From: an uncultured Eggerthella sp.
GTDB taxonomy: Bacteria; Actinomycetota; Coriobacteriia; Coriobacteriales; Eggerthellaceae
Reading direction: 5' to 3'
DNA: 64,000 nucleotides
NCBI GenBank assembly: GCA_900546175.1
Contig: URBX01000002.1
Coordinates: forward strand, 220,468 to 284,467
In this document: piece after piece, positions 1 through 8,931 of the stretch
Layout: each line of letters opens with the position of its first letter
Position numbering within the stretch: the first letter of the stretch is position 1
The notes under the pieces: generated by a model
Told to the model about the DNA's origin: nothing
The model's database searches: none
The model's input: the letters and a program-made list of their open reading frames with translations, nothing else
Position numbers and translations under genes: made by a program

Positions 1-192
1 GCTTTCTGGCTGCTGGTTTGCCTGAACCTGATTGATTTGCGCCTGGTCAACCGCCGAATCCTGGCTTTCAGCTGCTACAGGAACAGCTGCAGCAGCTACT
101 TCAACAGGTTTTGGAGAACCGCATGAAGTGCAAAATTTTGAATCATTGCTTGCCCCACAACTTACGCAAGTCCATGTTGTCTGTTCGCTCAT
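1..192 (-). CDS. Zinc-ribbon protein, partial (C-terminal part outside window)
   Basis: The first 64 residues are visible; the gene runs off the left edge. The N-terminus carries two CxxC pairs (CVSC at residues 9-12 and CTSC at about 21-24), the pattern of a zinc_ribbon_2/DZR-type zinc finger. An Ala/Gln/Val-rich stretch follows that looks like a flexible linker. The ATG at 190-192 is preceded by AAGGAG at good spacing. Bacterial proteins of this build usually continue into membrane segments or another domain, but that part is not in view, so no function can be assigned. It is transcribed in the same direction as gdhA but a strong terminator separates the two. Confidence 0.75.
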   Translation of the reverse strand, partial: MSEQTTWTCVSCGASNDSKFCTSCGSPKPVEVAAAAVPVAAESQDSAVDQAQINQVQANQQPES

Positions 193-298
193 ATATACTC
201 CTTACTCTTTCAGAAGGGGGGTAGTATTTTACCTAATAAATACACTGTTATTTTCTCATTATGCCCTAAATATCTCAGTTTTTAGAAAAATGTTCTTT

Positions 299-330
299 TA
301 AAAAAAGAGGTCTGCTAAAGCAGACCTCTT
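299..330 (-). terminator. Intrinsic terminator of gdhA
   Basis: An 11-bp perfect stem (305-315 with 320-330) closes a TAAA loop and is followed on the minus strand by a run of six T. It lies 30 bp after the gdhA stop codon. Confidence 0.92.
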
Positions 331-359
331 CAAATTCTGAAATAGTTTTGCGTTAGTGA

Positions 360-1715
360 TTAAACAATGCCCTGAGCCATCATTGCTTCTGCAACCTTCT
401 CGAAGCCCGCAATGTTAGCGCCTGCAACGAAGTCGCCTTCCATGCCATACTTCTTAGCTGCATCATCACATGCGTGATAAATGTTAATCATGATGCCGTT
501 GAGCTTTTCGTCAACCTCATCGAAAGACCAAGAAAGATGCTCAGCGTTCTGAGACATTTCGAGACCAGATACTGCTACGCCGCCTGCGTTAGCAGCCTTA
601 CCTGGGAAGAATACAACACCATTTTCCTGGAGATACTTAGTTGCATCCAAGGTAGTAGGCATGTTTGCACCTTCACCAACAATCTTGCAACCGTTTGCAA
701 CCAAAGCCTGTGCGTCTTCAAGGAGAAGCGTGTTCTCACGAGCGCAAGGAAGTGCAATGTCGCAAGGAATCTGCCATACACCGCGACCATCTTCTGCAAC
801 ATACTGAGCGTTTGGACGATAATCGGTATACATTGCCAAGGAAACACCCTTGTCATTACCAGAACGCTTTGCGTTGTAGATTGCTTCAAGAGCCTCAACG
901 GAAATACCGTCCTGATCAATTACATAGCCCTTAGTGTCGGAGACGGCCACACACTTACCACCAAGCTGCTCAACTTTCTGAACTGCATAAATTGCAACAT
1001 TACCAGAACCATGAACAACAACGGTTTTTCCTTCGAATGAGTCACCAGCGCACTTCAAGTGCTCAGCAACCATGTAAACCAAGCCATAGCCAGTTGCTTC
1101 GGTACGTGCCAAAGAGCCACCGAAAGAAAGGCCCTTACCAGTCAAAGTACCAGTCCATTCGTTGCGAAGACGCTTGTACTGACCGAACATGTAAGCAACC
1201 TCACGACCGCCTACGCCCAAGTCACCAGCAGGAACGTCGGTGTTAGGACCAATGTGACGAGAAAGCTCAGTCATGAAAGACTGGCAGAAATGCATAATCT
1301 CATTGTTGGACTTGCCCTTAGGATCGAAGTCGGAACCGCCCTTGCCGCCGCCCATTGGCAAAGTGGTGAGGGAATTCTTCAAAATCTGCTCAAAGCCCAA
1401 GAACTTAAGCATGCCCAAGTTTACGGTTGGATTAAAACGAAGACCGCCCTTATAAGGACCAATTGCTGAGTTGTATTCAACACGATAACCACGGTTTACC
1501 TGAACCTTGCCGTTGTCATCTACCCATGGTACACGGAAGGTAATGATGCGCTCTGGTTCAACAAGGCGCTCAAGAATAGCAGCTTCTTTATACTCAGGAT
1601 GAGCCTCAATAACTGGCTCCAAGGTTGGCAAAACCTCAGTTACTGCCTGAATGAAGAGCTCCTGGTCTGGATCCTTCTGCTTTACCATTTCAATAATATC
1701 TTGTACGTAACTCAC
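360..1715 (-). CDS. gdhA: NADP-type glutamate dehydrogenase
   Basis: Cytoplasmic enzyme that interconverts 2-oxoglutarate plus ammonia and glutamate. The protein (451 residues) is of the usual hexameric GdhA length. It shows the Glu/Leu/Phe/Val dehydrogenase signature around PMGGGKGG with the substrate-binding lysines, an upstream GYRVEYNSAIGPYKGGLRF core, and a Rossmann motif (HGSGNVA) in the second domain. I chose the GTG at 1713-1715 because AAGGAGG sits five bases upstream and the family normally begins SYVQDI. A longer reading frame to 1772 exists, but a TATAAT box lies at its start. The gene is monocistronic: it has its own promoter and terminator. In fermenting anaerobes this enzyme often works in glutamate catabolism as well as ammonia assimilation; direction here cannot be read from sequence. 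Confidence 0.96.
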   Translation of the reverse strand: MSYVQDIIEMVKQKDPDQELFIQAVTEVLPTLEPVIEAHPEYKEAAILERLVEPERIITFRVPWVDDNGKVQVNRGYRVEYNSAIGPYKGGLRFNPTVNLGMLKFLGFEQILKNSLTTLPMGGGKGGSDFDPKGKSNNEIMHFCQSFMTELSRHIGPNTDVPAGDLGVGGREVAYMFGQYKRLRNEWTGTLTGKGLSFGGSLARTEATGYGLVYMVAEHLKCAGDSFEGKTVVVHGSGNVAIYAVQKVEQLGGKCVAVSDTKGYVIDQDGISVEALEAIYNAKRSGNDKGVSLAMYTDYRPNAQYVAEDGRGVWQIPCDIALPCARENTLLLEDAQALVANGCKIVGEGANMPTTLDATKYLQENGVVFFPGKAANAGGVAVSGLEMSQNAEHLSWSFDEVDEKLNGIMINIYHACDDAAKKYGMEGDFVAGANIAGFEKVAEAMMAQGIV

Positions 1716-1770
1716 TGTTTCCTCCTTAACAGGGACACGTTTTACCACTAAAGATTTTTGCAATAGCGTC

Positions 1771-1776
1771 ATTATA
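1771..1776 (-). promoter_or_regulatory. Candidate -10 box of gdhA
   Basis: A perfect TATAAT on the minus strand, about 55 bp before the GTG start. No convincing -35 is visible at 16-18 bp. Upstream, 1780-1925 holds a short hairpin (CCGATT/AATCGG) and two copies of a GGATTCTTTT direct repeat that could bind a regulator; this is only a suggestion. Confidence 0.5.
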
Positions 1777-2182
1777 AATTCAAAAAAAACAGGATTCTTT
1801 TGGTGAAACTAACTCGTAACTTTCTGTTAACAAAAGACGAAAAATATAACCGTTTACAGTCAAAAAACAGCCAAACCCCTCCCGATTTCTGAAAAGAATC
1901 GGAAACAAAAAGGGATTCTTTTTGCACAAGACCTTCGAAACAACTTCTTTAACATCCTGAAACACTCTGCTTTCCGTTCGTTAAACTTTCTCACATTCGA
2001 TAAACTAATTGGTACACTCGAAAACAAAAACTTCGAAGAAAACGAAAACCTTCTACCTGGCTTTCACAACGACGGCAACGAAGGGTCAACAACAAAGCTC
2101 TGGCACCAAGAAAGCTTTCACAATACTTTTATTGGGCAGGTGCGTTGTTGGACAGAGCAAGATGTCTTTCAAAGGAAGTGTT

Positions 2183-2971
2183 ATGGCATATTCTGCTTTT
2201 CACAATCACACAACCTATTGCGACGGGAAAAATACACCCGAAGAAATGATTCTTGAAGCCATAAACCTCGGCATGCCTTCAATTGGCTTTTCTGGCCACG
2301 TCTATACCTTCTTCGATGAAAGCTATTGCATGAGCAAAGAAGCAACACGGCTTTATCAAGAAGAGCTTGCTCTACTGAAAAAACGTTATGCAGACCAAAT
2401 TAACGTTCTAATTGGTATCGAGCAAGACATGTATAGCACTGAACCAACCAATGCTTACGACTACGTAATTGGAGCAAAGCACTATCTATACAAAGACGGC
2501 ATTTACCTTGATGTTGACGATTGCCCCGAAGTAATCACCCGTGATTGCCAGAGCCATTTTGGAGGAGACTTCTACGCATATGCCGAAGCATATTATCAGC
2601 AAGCTTCTCAAATAATCGAAAAAACCAACTGCACTTTTGTTGCTCACTTTGATTTAGTTAGTAAATTCAACGAAGGAAATGTGCTTTTTGACGAAAACAA
2701 TCCTCGTTACCAAAATGCAGCTTTGATGGCAGTAGACACCCTTTGCCAGCAAGGCGCGGTATTTGAAATAAACACAGGGGCAATGATTAGAGGATATAGA
2801 ACAACTCCCTACCCTGCAGCTTTTATCCTTGATCGCATTGCTCATCACGGCAACAGCGTTATTCTCTCAACAGATAGCCATTCAAAAGATACCTTACAGT
2901 TTGGCCTTAAAGAAGCTGAAGAGATTGCACGCCGCCACGGCCTCTCGATCATAAAAGAATTATCCTGTTAA
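2183..2971 (+). CDS. PHP-domain phosphatase, histidinol-phosphatase-like
   Basis: A 262-residue PHP-superfamily metal-dependent phosphoesterase. Visible metal-binding elements, in order, are HNH near residue 7, E in GIEQD, H in VAHFD, and DSH in STDSHSKD near the C-terminus. Length and motif order match PHP-type histidinol-phosphate phosphatases, which remove phosphate from L-histidinol phosphate. No other histidine biosynthesis gene is nearby, so the true substrate is uncertain. The ATG at 2183 follows AAAGGAAG; upstream codons in frame look non-coding. It is 17 bp from the next gene and probably co-transcribed with it. Confidence 0.82.
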   Translation: MAYSAFHNHTTYCDGKNTPEEMILEAINLGMPSIGFSGHVYTFFDESYCMSKEATRLYQEELALLKKRYADQINVLIGIEQDMYSTEPTNAYDYVIGAKHYLYKDGIYLDVDDCPEVITRDCQSHFGGDFYAYAEAYYQQASQIIEKTNCTFVAHFDLVSKFNEGNVLFDENNPRYQNAALMAVDTLCQQGAVFEINTGAMIRGYRTTPYPAAFILDRIAHHGNSVILSTDSHSKDTLQFGLKEAEEIARRHGLSIIKELSC

Positions 2972-2987
2972 ACTGAAGGAAACTGCC

Positions 2988-3620
2988 ATGGCTAAAGATT
3001 TTGTAATTGATAATGGTTGGCTTACCGATTACGACCGAGCTATCACTCATCTAGTTCTTCCTCCCGAAGTAAAACATGTGGAAGATGGTCTTTTTATTGG
3101 AAGCGACCTTGAATCTATTGTTATTCCAGAAGGCTGGACTCATATCCCTGGTGAAATGTTTTTCGAATGCTTTAAGCTCAAGAACATTACTTTGCCTTCA
3201 ACATTAGAATGTATTGGTTCTCATGCTTTCTTCGGGTGCATTAATTTACGCACCATTTCGCTTCCTGAATCTTTAAAGGAGATTCGCTTTAGTGCCTTTG
3301 CTGAAAGTGGTCTGGAAGAAGTAACCTTACCTTCAAACATGAAAGAAATTGGAGCTTGGGCTTTTAAAGGTGCACCTTACCTCAAGAAAGTCACCTTCCC
3401 TTCCTCTCCTGTAACGCTTGAATATGACACTTTCTTACGATGCAGCAAGCTTGATACGCTTGAAGGAGTCCCTTCGTTTTCTGAAGAGAATATCTCGCGA
3501 AGAGTTGGCGCTTGCATTCCTCATACGGAATTAACCTGGTGGGATGCAAAGTTTATTTTTCGCGATAGCCCTATTGGAGATAGCGCTCTTTCTCGCCTTG
3601 AAGAATTGGAGAAGAAGTAA
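2988..3620 (+). CDS. BspA-like leucine-rich repeat protein (LRR_5 type)
   Basis: A 210-residue protein with four to five repeats of about 23 residues, recognisable as L..I.LP..L..IG..AF.GC (residues about 40-150). This is the BspA/LRR_5 repeat known from Treponema, Bacteroides and many gut anaerobes. There is no signal peptide, membrane segment or sortase motif, so unlike most relatives it is probably cytoplasmic. It follows the PHP phosphatase after 17 bp with AAGGA before the ATG. The function is unknown; the fold normally serves protein-protein contacts. Confidence 0.8.
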   Translation: MAKDFVIDNGWLTDYDRAITHLVLPPEVKHVEDGLFIGSDLESIVIPEGWTHIPGEMFFECFKLKNITLPSTLECIGSHAFFGCINLRTISLPESLKEIRFSAFAESGLEEVTLPSNMKEIGAWAFKGAPYLKKVTFPSSPVTLEYDTFLRCSKLDTLEGVPSFSEENISRRVGACIPHTELTWWDAKFIFRDSPIGDSALSRLEELEKK

Positions 3621-3683
3621 GTTCCCCCCCCCATAAAGCGACGCTGTTCCCACAAGAAAGCGACACTACCCACATAAAATTCA

Positions 3684-3716
3684 CAGGCTAAAAATGTATC
3701 TTTTAGCCTGCCTTTC
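3684..3716 (+). terminator. Terminator between convergent genes
   Basis: A 10-bp stem (3684-3693 with 3701-3710, seven-base loop) is followed by a T-rich stretch. It lies between the plus-strand repeat protein and the minus-strand gene at 3780-4109. Confidence 0.7.
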
Positions 3717-3722
3717 TTTCTG

Positions 3723-3802
3723 TTCAGCTCCCTTAGGCTTTACTCGGCTTCCTTGCGCTCTATTAAGATTTCTTGGGTTCTACTCAGCTTCCTTGGACTC
3801 AA
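3723..3802. repeat. Degenerate 20-bp tandem repeat, four copies
   Basis: Four consecutive 20-bp units begin at 3723, 3743, 3763 and 3783, sharing a CTC(A/G)GCTTCCTTG core. The last units cover the stop codon and the final codons (KEAE) of the minus-strand gene, so the gene's 3' end lies inside the array. Confidence 0.7.
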
Positions 3803-4109
3803 TTTCTTTTGATTTTGCACGAGCCTCAGCACGCTTAGCTTTTTCTTCTTCTTTTGCTTTTGCCTTACGCTGTTCGTCACCTTCAGCAAGCTTACGGAAA
3901 ATCTCCGCTTCTTTTTCGGCGAGTTCTTCGTTTCGCTGTTTCATGTTTTCCAAGAACTGATCTTCTAAGCCGTTTTGCATGATGGCTCTACGCGCAGCCA
4001 AGTTTAAAATGTCGATTTTGCGCTTTGCTTCTTCACCTTCACCGCGGGCAACCATTCCAGAAATATCCTTCATGAAAGCAGCGAAACGCTCGTTGTTTTC
4101 TTTATCCAT
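3780..4109 (-). CDS. Small highly charged coiled-coil protein, unknown function
   Basis: A 109-residue protein rich in Glu, Lys, Ala and Arg. Residues about 1-50 look like a compact helical segment; residues 55-109 are an uninterrupted charged helix or coiled coil rich in KAKxEE and AEARAKSK. No signal peptide, membrane segment or catalytic motif is visible. The ATG is preceded by AAAGGGGAG, a strong Shine-Dalgarno. The C-terminus overlaps a 20-bp tandem repeat, which may have extended it. I do not recognise the family. Confidence 0.7.
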   Translation of the reverse strand: MDKENNERFAAFMKDISGMVARGEGEEAKRKIDILNLAARRAIMQNGLEDQFLENMKQRNEELAEKEAEIFRKLAEGDEQRKAKAKEEEKAKRAEARAKSKEIESKEAE

Positions 4110-4334
4110 AAAACTCCCCTTTATACACCTCTCTTACTTATGATTGGCGTTTCAAACGAGGCTATAGTACCGCATCTCGCCACGGACCCTAACAAAAACC
4201 CTCCATAGAGGCTCAAGAAAAATAGCAAGGGTTTTCAGGCATTATTATCAAGCAAGGCAAAAAAGAAGTTACAATAGACGCTGAATTACTACGGAATACA
4301 CGTCATAGCTTACTGTTGTGTTGGAGGTTTACCT

Positions 4335-5813
4335 ATGCGAATTGGTTTCGACAATGATAAATACATCTCAATGCAGGCAGCACACATCAAAGAGCGTATC
4401 TCAAAATTTGACGGCAAATTGTACCTAGAATTTGGTGGAAAAATTTTTGACGACTACCACGCATCTCGTGTTTTGCCTGGTTTTGAGCCTGACTCAAAGA
4501 TTCGCATGCTCCAAAGCATGACTGACGATGTAGAAATTATCATTGCCATCAACGCAAACCACATCGCAAAGAATAAGATTCGTGGCGATTTAGGCATTAC
4601 GTATGAAGAAGATGCTATTCGCCTTACTGGAGCCCTTCGTTCTTTAGGGTTTTTTGTAAGCAGTATTGTCATTACTCACTACACCGGCCAAGAAGCAGCT
4701 AACGGTTTTCGTAAACGCCTCGAGGATTTCGGCGTAAAGAGCTACCTCCATTATCCAATTGCAGGCTATCCGTACAACATTGAGCGCATCGTATCAGAAG
4801 AAGGTTACGGCGCAAATGACTATGTAGAAACCCAACGTCCTTTAGTTGTTGTAACCGCACCAGGCCCATGTTCTGGCAAGATGGCTACCTGTCTTTCCCA
4901 GATTTATCACGAAAATAAGCGCGGAATCAAAGCAGGATACGCTAAGTACGAAACCTTCCCTATTTGGAATTTGCCTTTAGATCATCCTGTCAACATTGCA
5001 TACGAAGCTGCAACGGTTGATTTGGACGACTCAAATGCAATTGACCCATTCCATCTTGCTGCTTACGGAGAAACAACGGTCAACTATAACCGCGACATCG
5101 AGATTTTCCCGGTACTCAAAAACCTTATGGAGAAGATTTTAGGCGAAAGCCCTTATCAATCACCTACCGATATGGGCGTCAATATGGCCGGCAATGCAAT
5201 TATTGATGACGAAGTTTGCCGCGAAGCCTCAAAACTTGAAATTATTCGCCGCTATTACAAAGCTGTTGAGCATGTTAAACGAACAGGAAGCGGCCAAGAC
5301 TTAGTTGATAAGTTAGTTCTTATCATGAACCGTGTTGGTGTTTTGCCTGAAGATATGCCAGGCAGAGCAGAAGCCTTAGCTAAAGAAGAGCGTACGGGCG
5401 GACCTTGTGGCGCACTCGTTCTTCCTAACGGAAAAATTGTTACGGGCAAAACCTCATCTTTGATGGGAGCAGCTTCTTCTTTGTTGCTTAACGCGCTTAA
5501 AGAATCGGCAAACCTTAATGACGACATTTATGTTTTGTCCGATTATGCAATTGAACCAATCAGTGACTTGAAGAAAACCTATCTTCACGCAGAAAACCCA
5601 CGTCTCCACTCTGACGAAACCTTAATTGCGCTTTCAATGAGCTCAGTTACCAACCCATTAGCTAATGCCTGTGTTAAGCAAGCAGACAAACTTCGTGGAT
5701 GCGATGCATTCTTCAGCGTTATCATCTCGGCTCAAGACGAAGCTCTCTATCGCACCTTAGGAATCAACGTATGTTGTGAACCAAAATACGAACAGCGAAC
5801 TTACCATCAATAA
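4335..5813 (+). CDS. DUF1846 (UPF0371) family protein
   Basis: A 492-residue cytoplasmic protein matching the DUF1846/UPF0371 family in length and in its N-terminus (MRIGFDNDKY). It contains a phosphate-binding-like PGPCSGKMAT segment near residue 178 and the conserved PTDMGVNMAGNAI region near 275. The family is widespread in Firmicutes and Actinobacteria and structurally characterised, but its biochemical function is not established to my knowledge. TTGGAGG precedes the ATG. It is monocistronic, with a strong terminator downstream. Confidence 0.9.
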   Translation: MRIGFDNDKYISMQAAHIKERISKFDGKLYLEFGGKIFDDYHASRVLPGFEPDSKIRMLQSMTDDVEIIIAINANHIAKNKIRGDLGITYEEDAIRLTGALRSLGFFVSSIVITHYTGQEAANGFRKRLEDFGVKSYLHYPIAGYPYNIERIVSEEGYGANDYVETQRPLVVVTAPGPCSGKMATCLSQIYHENKRGIKAGYAKYETFPIWNLPLDHPVNIAYEAATVDLDDSNAIDPFHLAAYGETTVNYNRDIEIFPVLKNLMEKILGESPYQSPTDMGVNMAGNAIIDDEVCREASKLEIIRRYYKAVEHVKRTGSGQDLVDKLVLIMNRVGVLPEDMPGRAEALAKEERTGGPCGALVLPNGKIVTGKTSSLMGAASSLLLNALKESANLNDDIYVLSDYAIEPISDLKKTYLHAENPRLHSDETLIALSMSSVTNPLANACVKQADKLRGCDAFFSVIISAQDEALYRTLGINVCCEPKYEQRTYHQ

Positions 5814-5860
5814 TCACCAACAAAAACGTATTTTTGTCCATAAGAAAACAATTTCATCCA

Positions 5861-5890
5861 AAGGACCCTGGCAATCAGGGTCCTTTTTTC
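5861..5890 (+). terminator. Intrinsic terminator after the DUF1846 gene
   Basis: A 10-bp perfect stem (5861-5870 with 5876-5885) with a GCAAT loop is followed by six T. Confidence 0.92.
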
Positions 5891-6075
5891 GCAGGTCAAA
5901 CAGGGATTACCTCCAGAAATTTTTCTTCAAATAAACAATTGACAAAAAATGAAAATACATCTTCTCTTTTTCTGAAAATTAGAGCTATACTCAAAGAAGC
6001 ATAATTTTGAACGCGTTCGTTTTGGAATGTGTTTTTCCTTTGTGGACTAGTAAATTCCAGAAGGGGGATGGTTCT

Positions 6076-7317
6076 ATGAAACCATTGCAAGGCATTAAAG
6101 TAGTAGACCTCACTACTTATATGGCAACACCAGCTACTGGTAGAATCCTTGGCGAATGGGGCGCCGATGTTATTAAAGTTGAAGCCTCAAAAGGCGATCC
6201 ATGCCGTGTAACCCAAGCTGCAGTGTTCAATATGCCAATGTCAGATGAAGAGAATCTTGCATTCGACATGGTAAATTTGAACAAGCGCTTCATCTCATTA
6301 AACCTTAAGAGCCCTGTTGGCGCCGAGGTAATGGACAAGCTTCTTTCTCAAGCTGATGTTTTTATTACCAATACCCGCACAAAGTCCTTGGCAAAAATGG
6401 GGCTTGATTGGGATACGCTCCATGCAAAATATCCTCGCCTCATCATGGGTCACGGTTTGGGTTATGGCAAGAAAGGTCCTGAAAAAGATGACCCTGGCTT
6501 TGACGTAACGTGCTACATGGCTCGCGGCGGTGTTTATGGCACTACCGTAAATCGCGGTGACTCACCAATGATTCCAACTAATGGTTTTGGTGATATGCAA
6601 GCAGGCATGTTCCTTGCTGCAGGCATCTGTGCTGCACTGGTAGGCCGTGCAACTTCTGGTGAAGGTGAATATGTAACGTGCGCACTTCAGCATGCTGCAA
6701 TTTACAACCTTATTGTTGGCATGATTTCCGCTCAATACGGCAATCCTTATCCAAAGAGCCGCTTAGAAGTAATCTGTCCATTCAATAATGTATACACCTG
6801 CGGTGACGGCAAAGTAATTGCCATGTGTGACCCTGAATACGATCGCGACTACAACAAGGTTATGACACTTATTGGTCGCGAAGATCTTGTTGATGAACCT
6901 CGGTTGTATAACTGCGTGAAAATGAATGAAGCTGGCCTTAATCCTGAAGTGGTAGGAATCCTGGATAACGCACTTTCCAAGATGACTTCTACTGCCGCTT
7001 TAACACTCTTTAAAGAAAATGGCATCCCTTGCGAATTATGCCAGACTCCATTAGATGTTTACGAAGATCAAAATGCAATCATCAATGAATACCTGGTAAA
7101 GATTAATTATCCAGAGTCTCAGCGCTGGGTTCCAACGGCTCCTATTCAATTTGATTCTGTTCCAAGCCCTAACTATATTCCATCAGGAATGTGCGGTTCG
7201 GCAACAGTAGACGTAATGAAAGAACTGGGATATACCGATGAAGCTATCCAGGCAGCCATTGACTCGGGCGATGTTCAAGGCGCTGTTGGTTTGGAAACCT
7301 TGAAAACTCGTTGGTAA
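6076..7317 (+). CDS. Class III (CaiB/BaiF) CoA-transferase
   Basis: A 413-residue family III CoA-transferase, which moves CoA between carboxylic acids. The N-terminus (GIKVVDLTTY, then GADVIKVE near residue 34) and the catalytic-aspartate region (NGFGDMQAGM near residue 174) are typical. The start MKPLxGIKVVDLTTY is strongly reminiscent of the 2-hydroxyacyl/cinnamoyl CoA-transferases (HadA, FldA) used in Stickland-type amino acid fermentation, but no dehydratase or acyl-CoA dehydrogenase is adjacent, so the substrate is unknown. I chose the ATG at 6076 because AAGGGGG lies eight bases upstream; 23 upstream in-frame residues do not match the family. A TATACT box at 5986-5991 may be its -10. 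Confidence 0.88.
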   Translation: MKPLQGIKVVDLTTYMATPATGRILGEWGADVIKVEASKGDPCRVTQAAVFNMPMSDEENLAFDMVNLNKRFISLNLKSPVGAEVMDKLLSQADVFITNTRTKSLAKMGLDWDTLHAKYPRLIMGHGLGYGKKGPEKDDPGFDVTCYMARGGVYGTTVNRGDSPMIPTNGFGDMQAGMFLAAGICAALVGRATSGEGEYVTCALQHAAIYNLIVGMISAQYGNPYPKSRLEVICPFNNVYTCGDGKVIAMCDPEYDRDYNKVMTLIGREDLVDEPRLYNCVKMNEAGLNPEVVGILDNALSKMTSTAALTLFKENGIPCELCQTPLDVYEDQNAIINEYLVKINYPESQRWVPTAPIQFDSVPSPNYIPSGMCGSATVDVMKELGYTDEAIQAAIDSGDVQGAVGLETLKTRW

Positions 7318-7393
7318 CAAATCGCTAGTAAATAGTATTTTGAGCACACTTAGAACAGTCACATATACCCCCTTTTTCCCTTTTCAGGGAAGC

Positions 7394-7435
7394 ATAAGAA
7401 ATGGTCGATCCCCCTCGACCATTTCTTATTTTTTC
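7394..7435 (+). terminator. Intrinsic terminator of the CoA-transferase gene
   Basis: A 15-bp perfect stem (7394-7408 with 7415-7429) with a TCCCCC loop, followed by six T. It sits between convergent genes. Confidence 0.93.
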
Positions 7436-7466
7436 TAGGCTTAGGGCTATTACTTAGGTTATCAAC

Positions 7467-8195
7467 CTATTTCTTCGCCATATCAAGCAATATGGTTGTA
7501 GGTATTTTTCCACCAAAGTAGTTTGGATCTTTCACCATAGAAGAACGCTCGAGTAAAAGCACAACAATGTTGTACACCGTATGAGCAATCATGCACGAAA
7601 GAAGACTTCCCGAAAGAACATAACCAGCACCCAAGATAAGACCCCCACAAAGAGCAAGCGAAACAGACCAGGGATCTCGGTATTGAGCATGGACCGACCA
7701 AAAAATCACTGCCGACACTAGCACCGCAAGAATTGCTACAAAAAAATCGCTCAGGAACAGCCCAAACAAAAACATAAGGAGTCCAATGAGTACATAGCGA
7801 AAGAGTAACTCTTCGCAAATACCCGCAAGCACCATACATAACAGAATGTCTTTGTTGTCCAAACGAGGAAGCTCTCCATTAAGACTCTGAGCTAATTCGA
7901 GTTTTGCTTTTCGGTAGGAAGCTGAGTTCTTTGTTCCAAGCGCATTAATTACTACCACAACACCAACCATTAACAAGCACAAAATGAGTGCTGCCCAATG
8001 GAGCGTAAGCGTTGAGGCAATTTGAGGAATCCAGAGCCAAAAGGCTCCCACAATGTCTCCTGTTGTTGCGATCGCAAGAATAATTGCACCCACTACTGCA
8101 CAAGCAGCAAGAAGAGCCTCGGAAAGAACCGTTGCTTTTACCAGCTCTTTTTGCTCTTCTTTTGGAAGAGGATACATCTCGGACGCTTTAGACAT
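7467..8195 (-). CDS. CPBP-family intramembrane metalloprotease
   Basis: A 242-residue multi-pass membrane protein of the CPBP (CAAX protease and bacteriocin-processing, Abi) family. The catalytic motifs are visible: EELLFR (EExxxR) at about residues 126-131, FWSVH near 165, and HTVYN near 206. About seven or eight hydrophobic segments are present. In bacteria such proteases are linked to bacteriocin immunity, peptide maturation or anti-sigma factor processing; no peptide partner is seen here. It lies 8 bp downstream of the 172-residue gene and is probably translated from the same mRNA (AGGATAACGT before the ATG). Confidence 0.87.
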   Translation of the reverse strand: MSKASEMYPLPKEEQKELVKATVLSEALLAACAVVGAIILAIATTGDIVGAFWLWIPQIASTLTLHWAALILCLLMVGVVVVINALGTKNSASYRKAKLELAQSLNGELPRLDNKDILLCMVLAGICEELLFRYVLIGLLMFLFGLFLSDFFVAILAVLVSAVIFWSVHAQYRDPWSVSLALCGGLILGAGYVLSGSLLSCMIAHTVYNIVVLLLERSSMVKDPNYFGGKIPTTILLDMAKK

Positions 8196-8203
8196 ACGTT
8201 ATC

Positions 8204-8722
8204 CTACTTCCTCTTTCGGCCAAATAAGCCCTTCAATCCTGAAAGAACATTTCCCGCAGTTTCAATGTCACCCAAAGAGACGTTATCCGTAACCTTAACA
8301 TCGCGCATTTCCGAACGGGCAGCCTGATGCTGTTCGCGGGTAGCATCAATAACCGCTTCATTCATAGCGAACCGGACGTCATCCTTTACACCCGAAATAA
8401 CGCTTTCTTTAAGGTTCTGCTTAAAATCAGTTGGATCATTCTTGATTCCCGACACCGCTGCTTTCATTGCTTCAGCAGTGGACACAGGAGTGCTGGCTTT
8501 CGTCATTAGCTCGTAGTAAACCATGCCATACTCTGAGTTAACAGGACTTGCTGCAAGCTTTTGCTCAAAATCGTTTTCATCAACACTGTTCTCAGCAATA
8601 GTGCGCATTCCTTCAATTACCGCTTCTGTTTTTGCCCTCAGTAAAGGATCTAATTCTCCCGAAAGATACTGATTGAAGACACTGATACGTGATTCGAAAT
8701 AAACTTTCACCATTTCGTTCAT
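8204..8722 (-). CDS. Conserved hypothetical helical protein
   Basis: A 172-residue, mostly helical, acidic protein with a basic C-terminal tail (LFGRKRK). No membrane segment, signal peptide or known motif is seen. I chose the ATG at 8722 because AAAGGG lies eight bases upstream; a further in-frame ATG exists at 8749 without a good ribosome-binding site. It forms a two-gene operon with the CPBP protease, 8 bp apart, so it may be a partner of that membrane protein. I do not recognise the family. Confidence 0.65.
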   Translation of the reverse strand: MNEMVKVYFESRISVFNQYLSGELDPLLRAKTEAVIEGMRTIAENSVDENDFEQKLAASPVNSEYGMVYYELMTKASTPVSTAEAMKAAVSGIKNDPTDFKQNLKESVISGVKDDVRFAMNEAVIDATREQHQAARSEMRDVKVTDNVSLGDIETAGNVLSGLKGLFGRKRK

Positions 8723-8931
8723 GAGAGGCCCTTTCTCTCTTTGAGGCAATCAAAAGCAATAAACAGAAGTCCAGATACCTTTCTTTTATTCACCTGATTT
8801 TACCATGTGCGCTTTATCCCCTTCGTTAGCTTTATCATGAGCAACAAGAAAGAAATTCTCTTAAAGGCCGATTCTAAAGCAAAACCAAGGCAAAACTAAG
8901 ATAGCGCCAGGAAAGAATAAAGGCAGAATAC

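Noticed and set aside
474..1469. Several plus-strand open frames opposite gdhA
   Set aside because: They lie antisense within a clearly coding, well-conserved gene and have no ribosome-binding site or recognisable protein.
2009..2182. N-terminal extension of the PHP phosphatase
   Set aside because: The extra 58 residues are Lys/Thr-rich and unlike the family; AAAGGAAG before the ATG at 2183 fits better.
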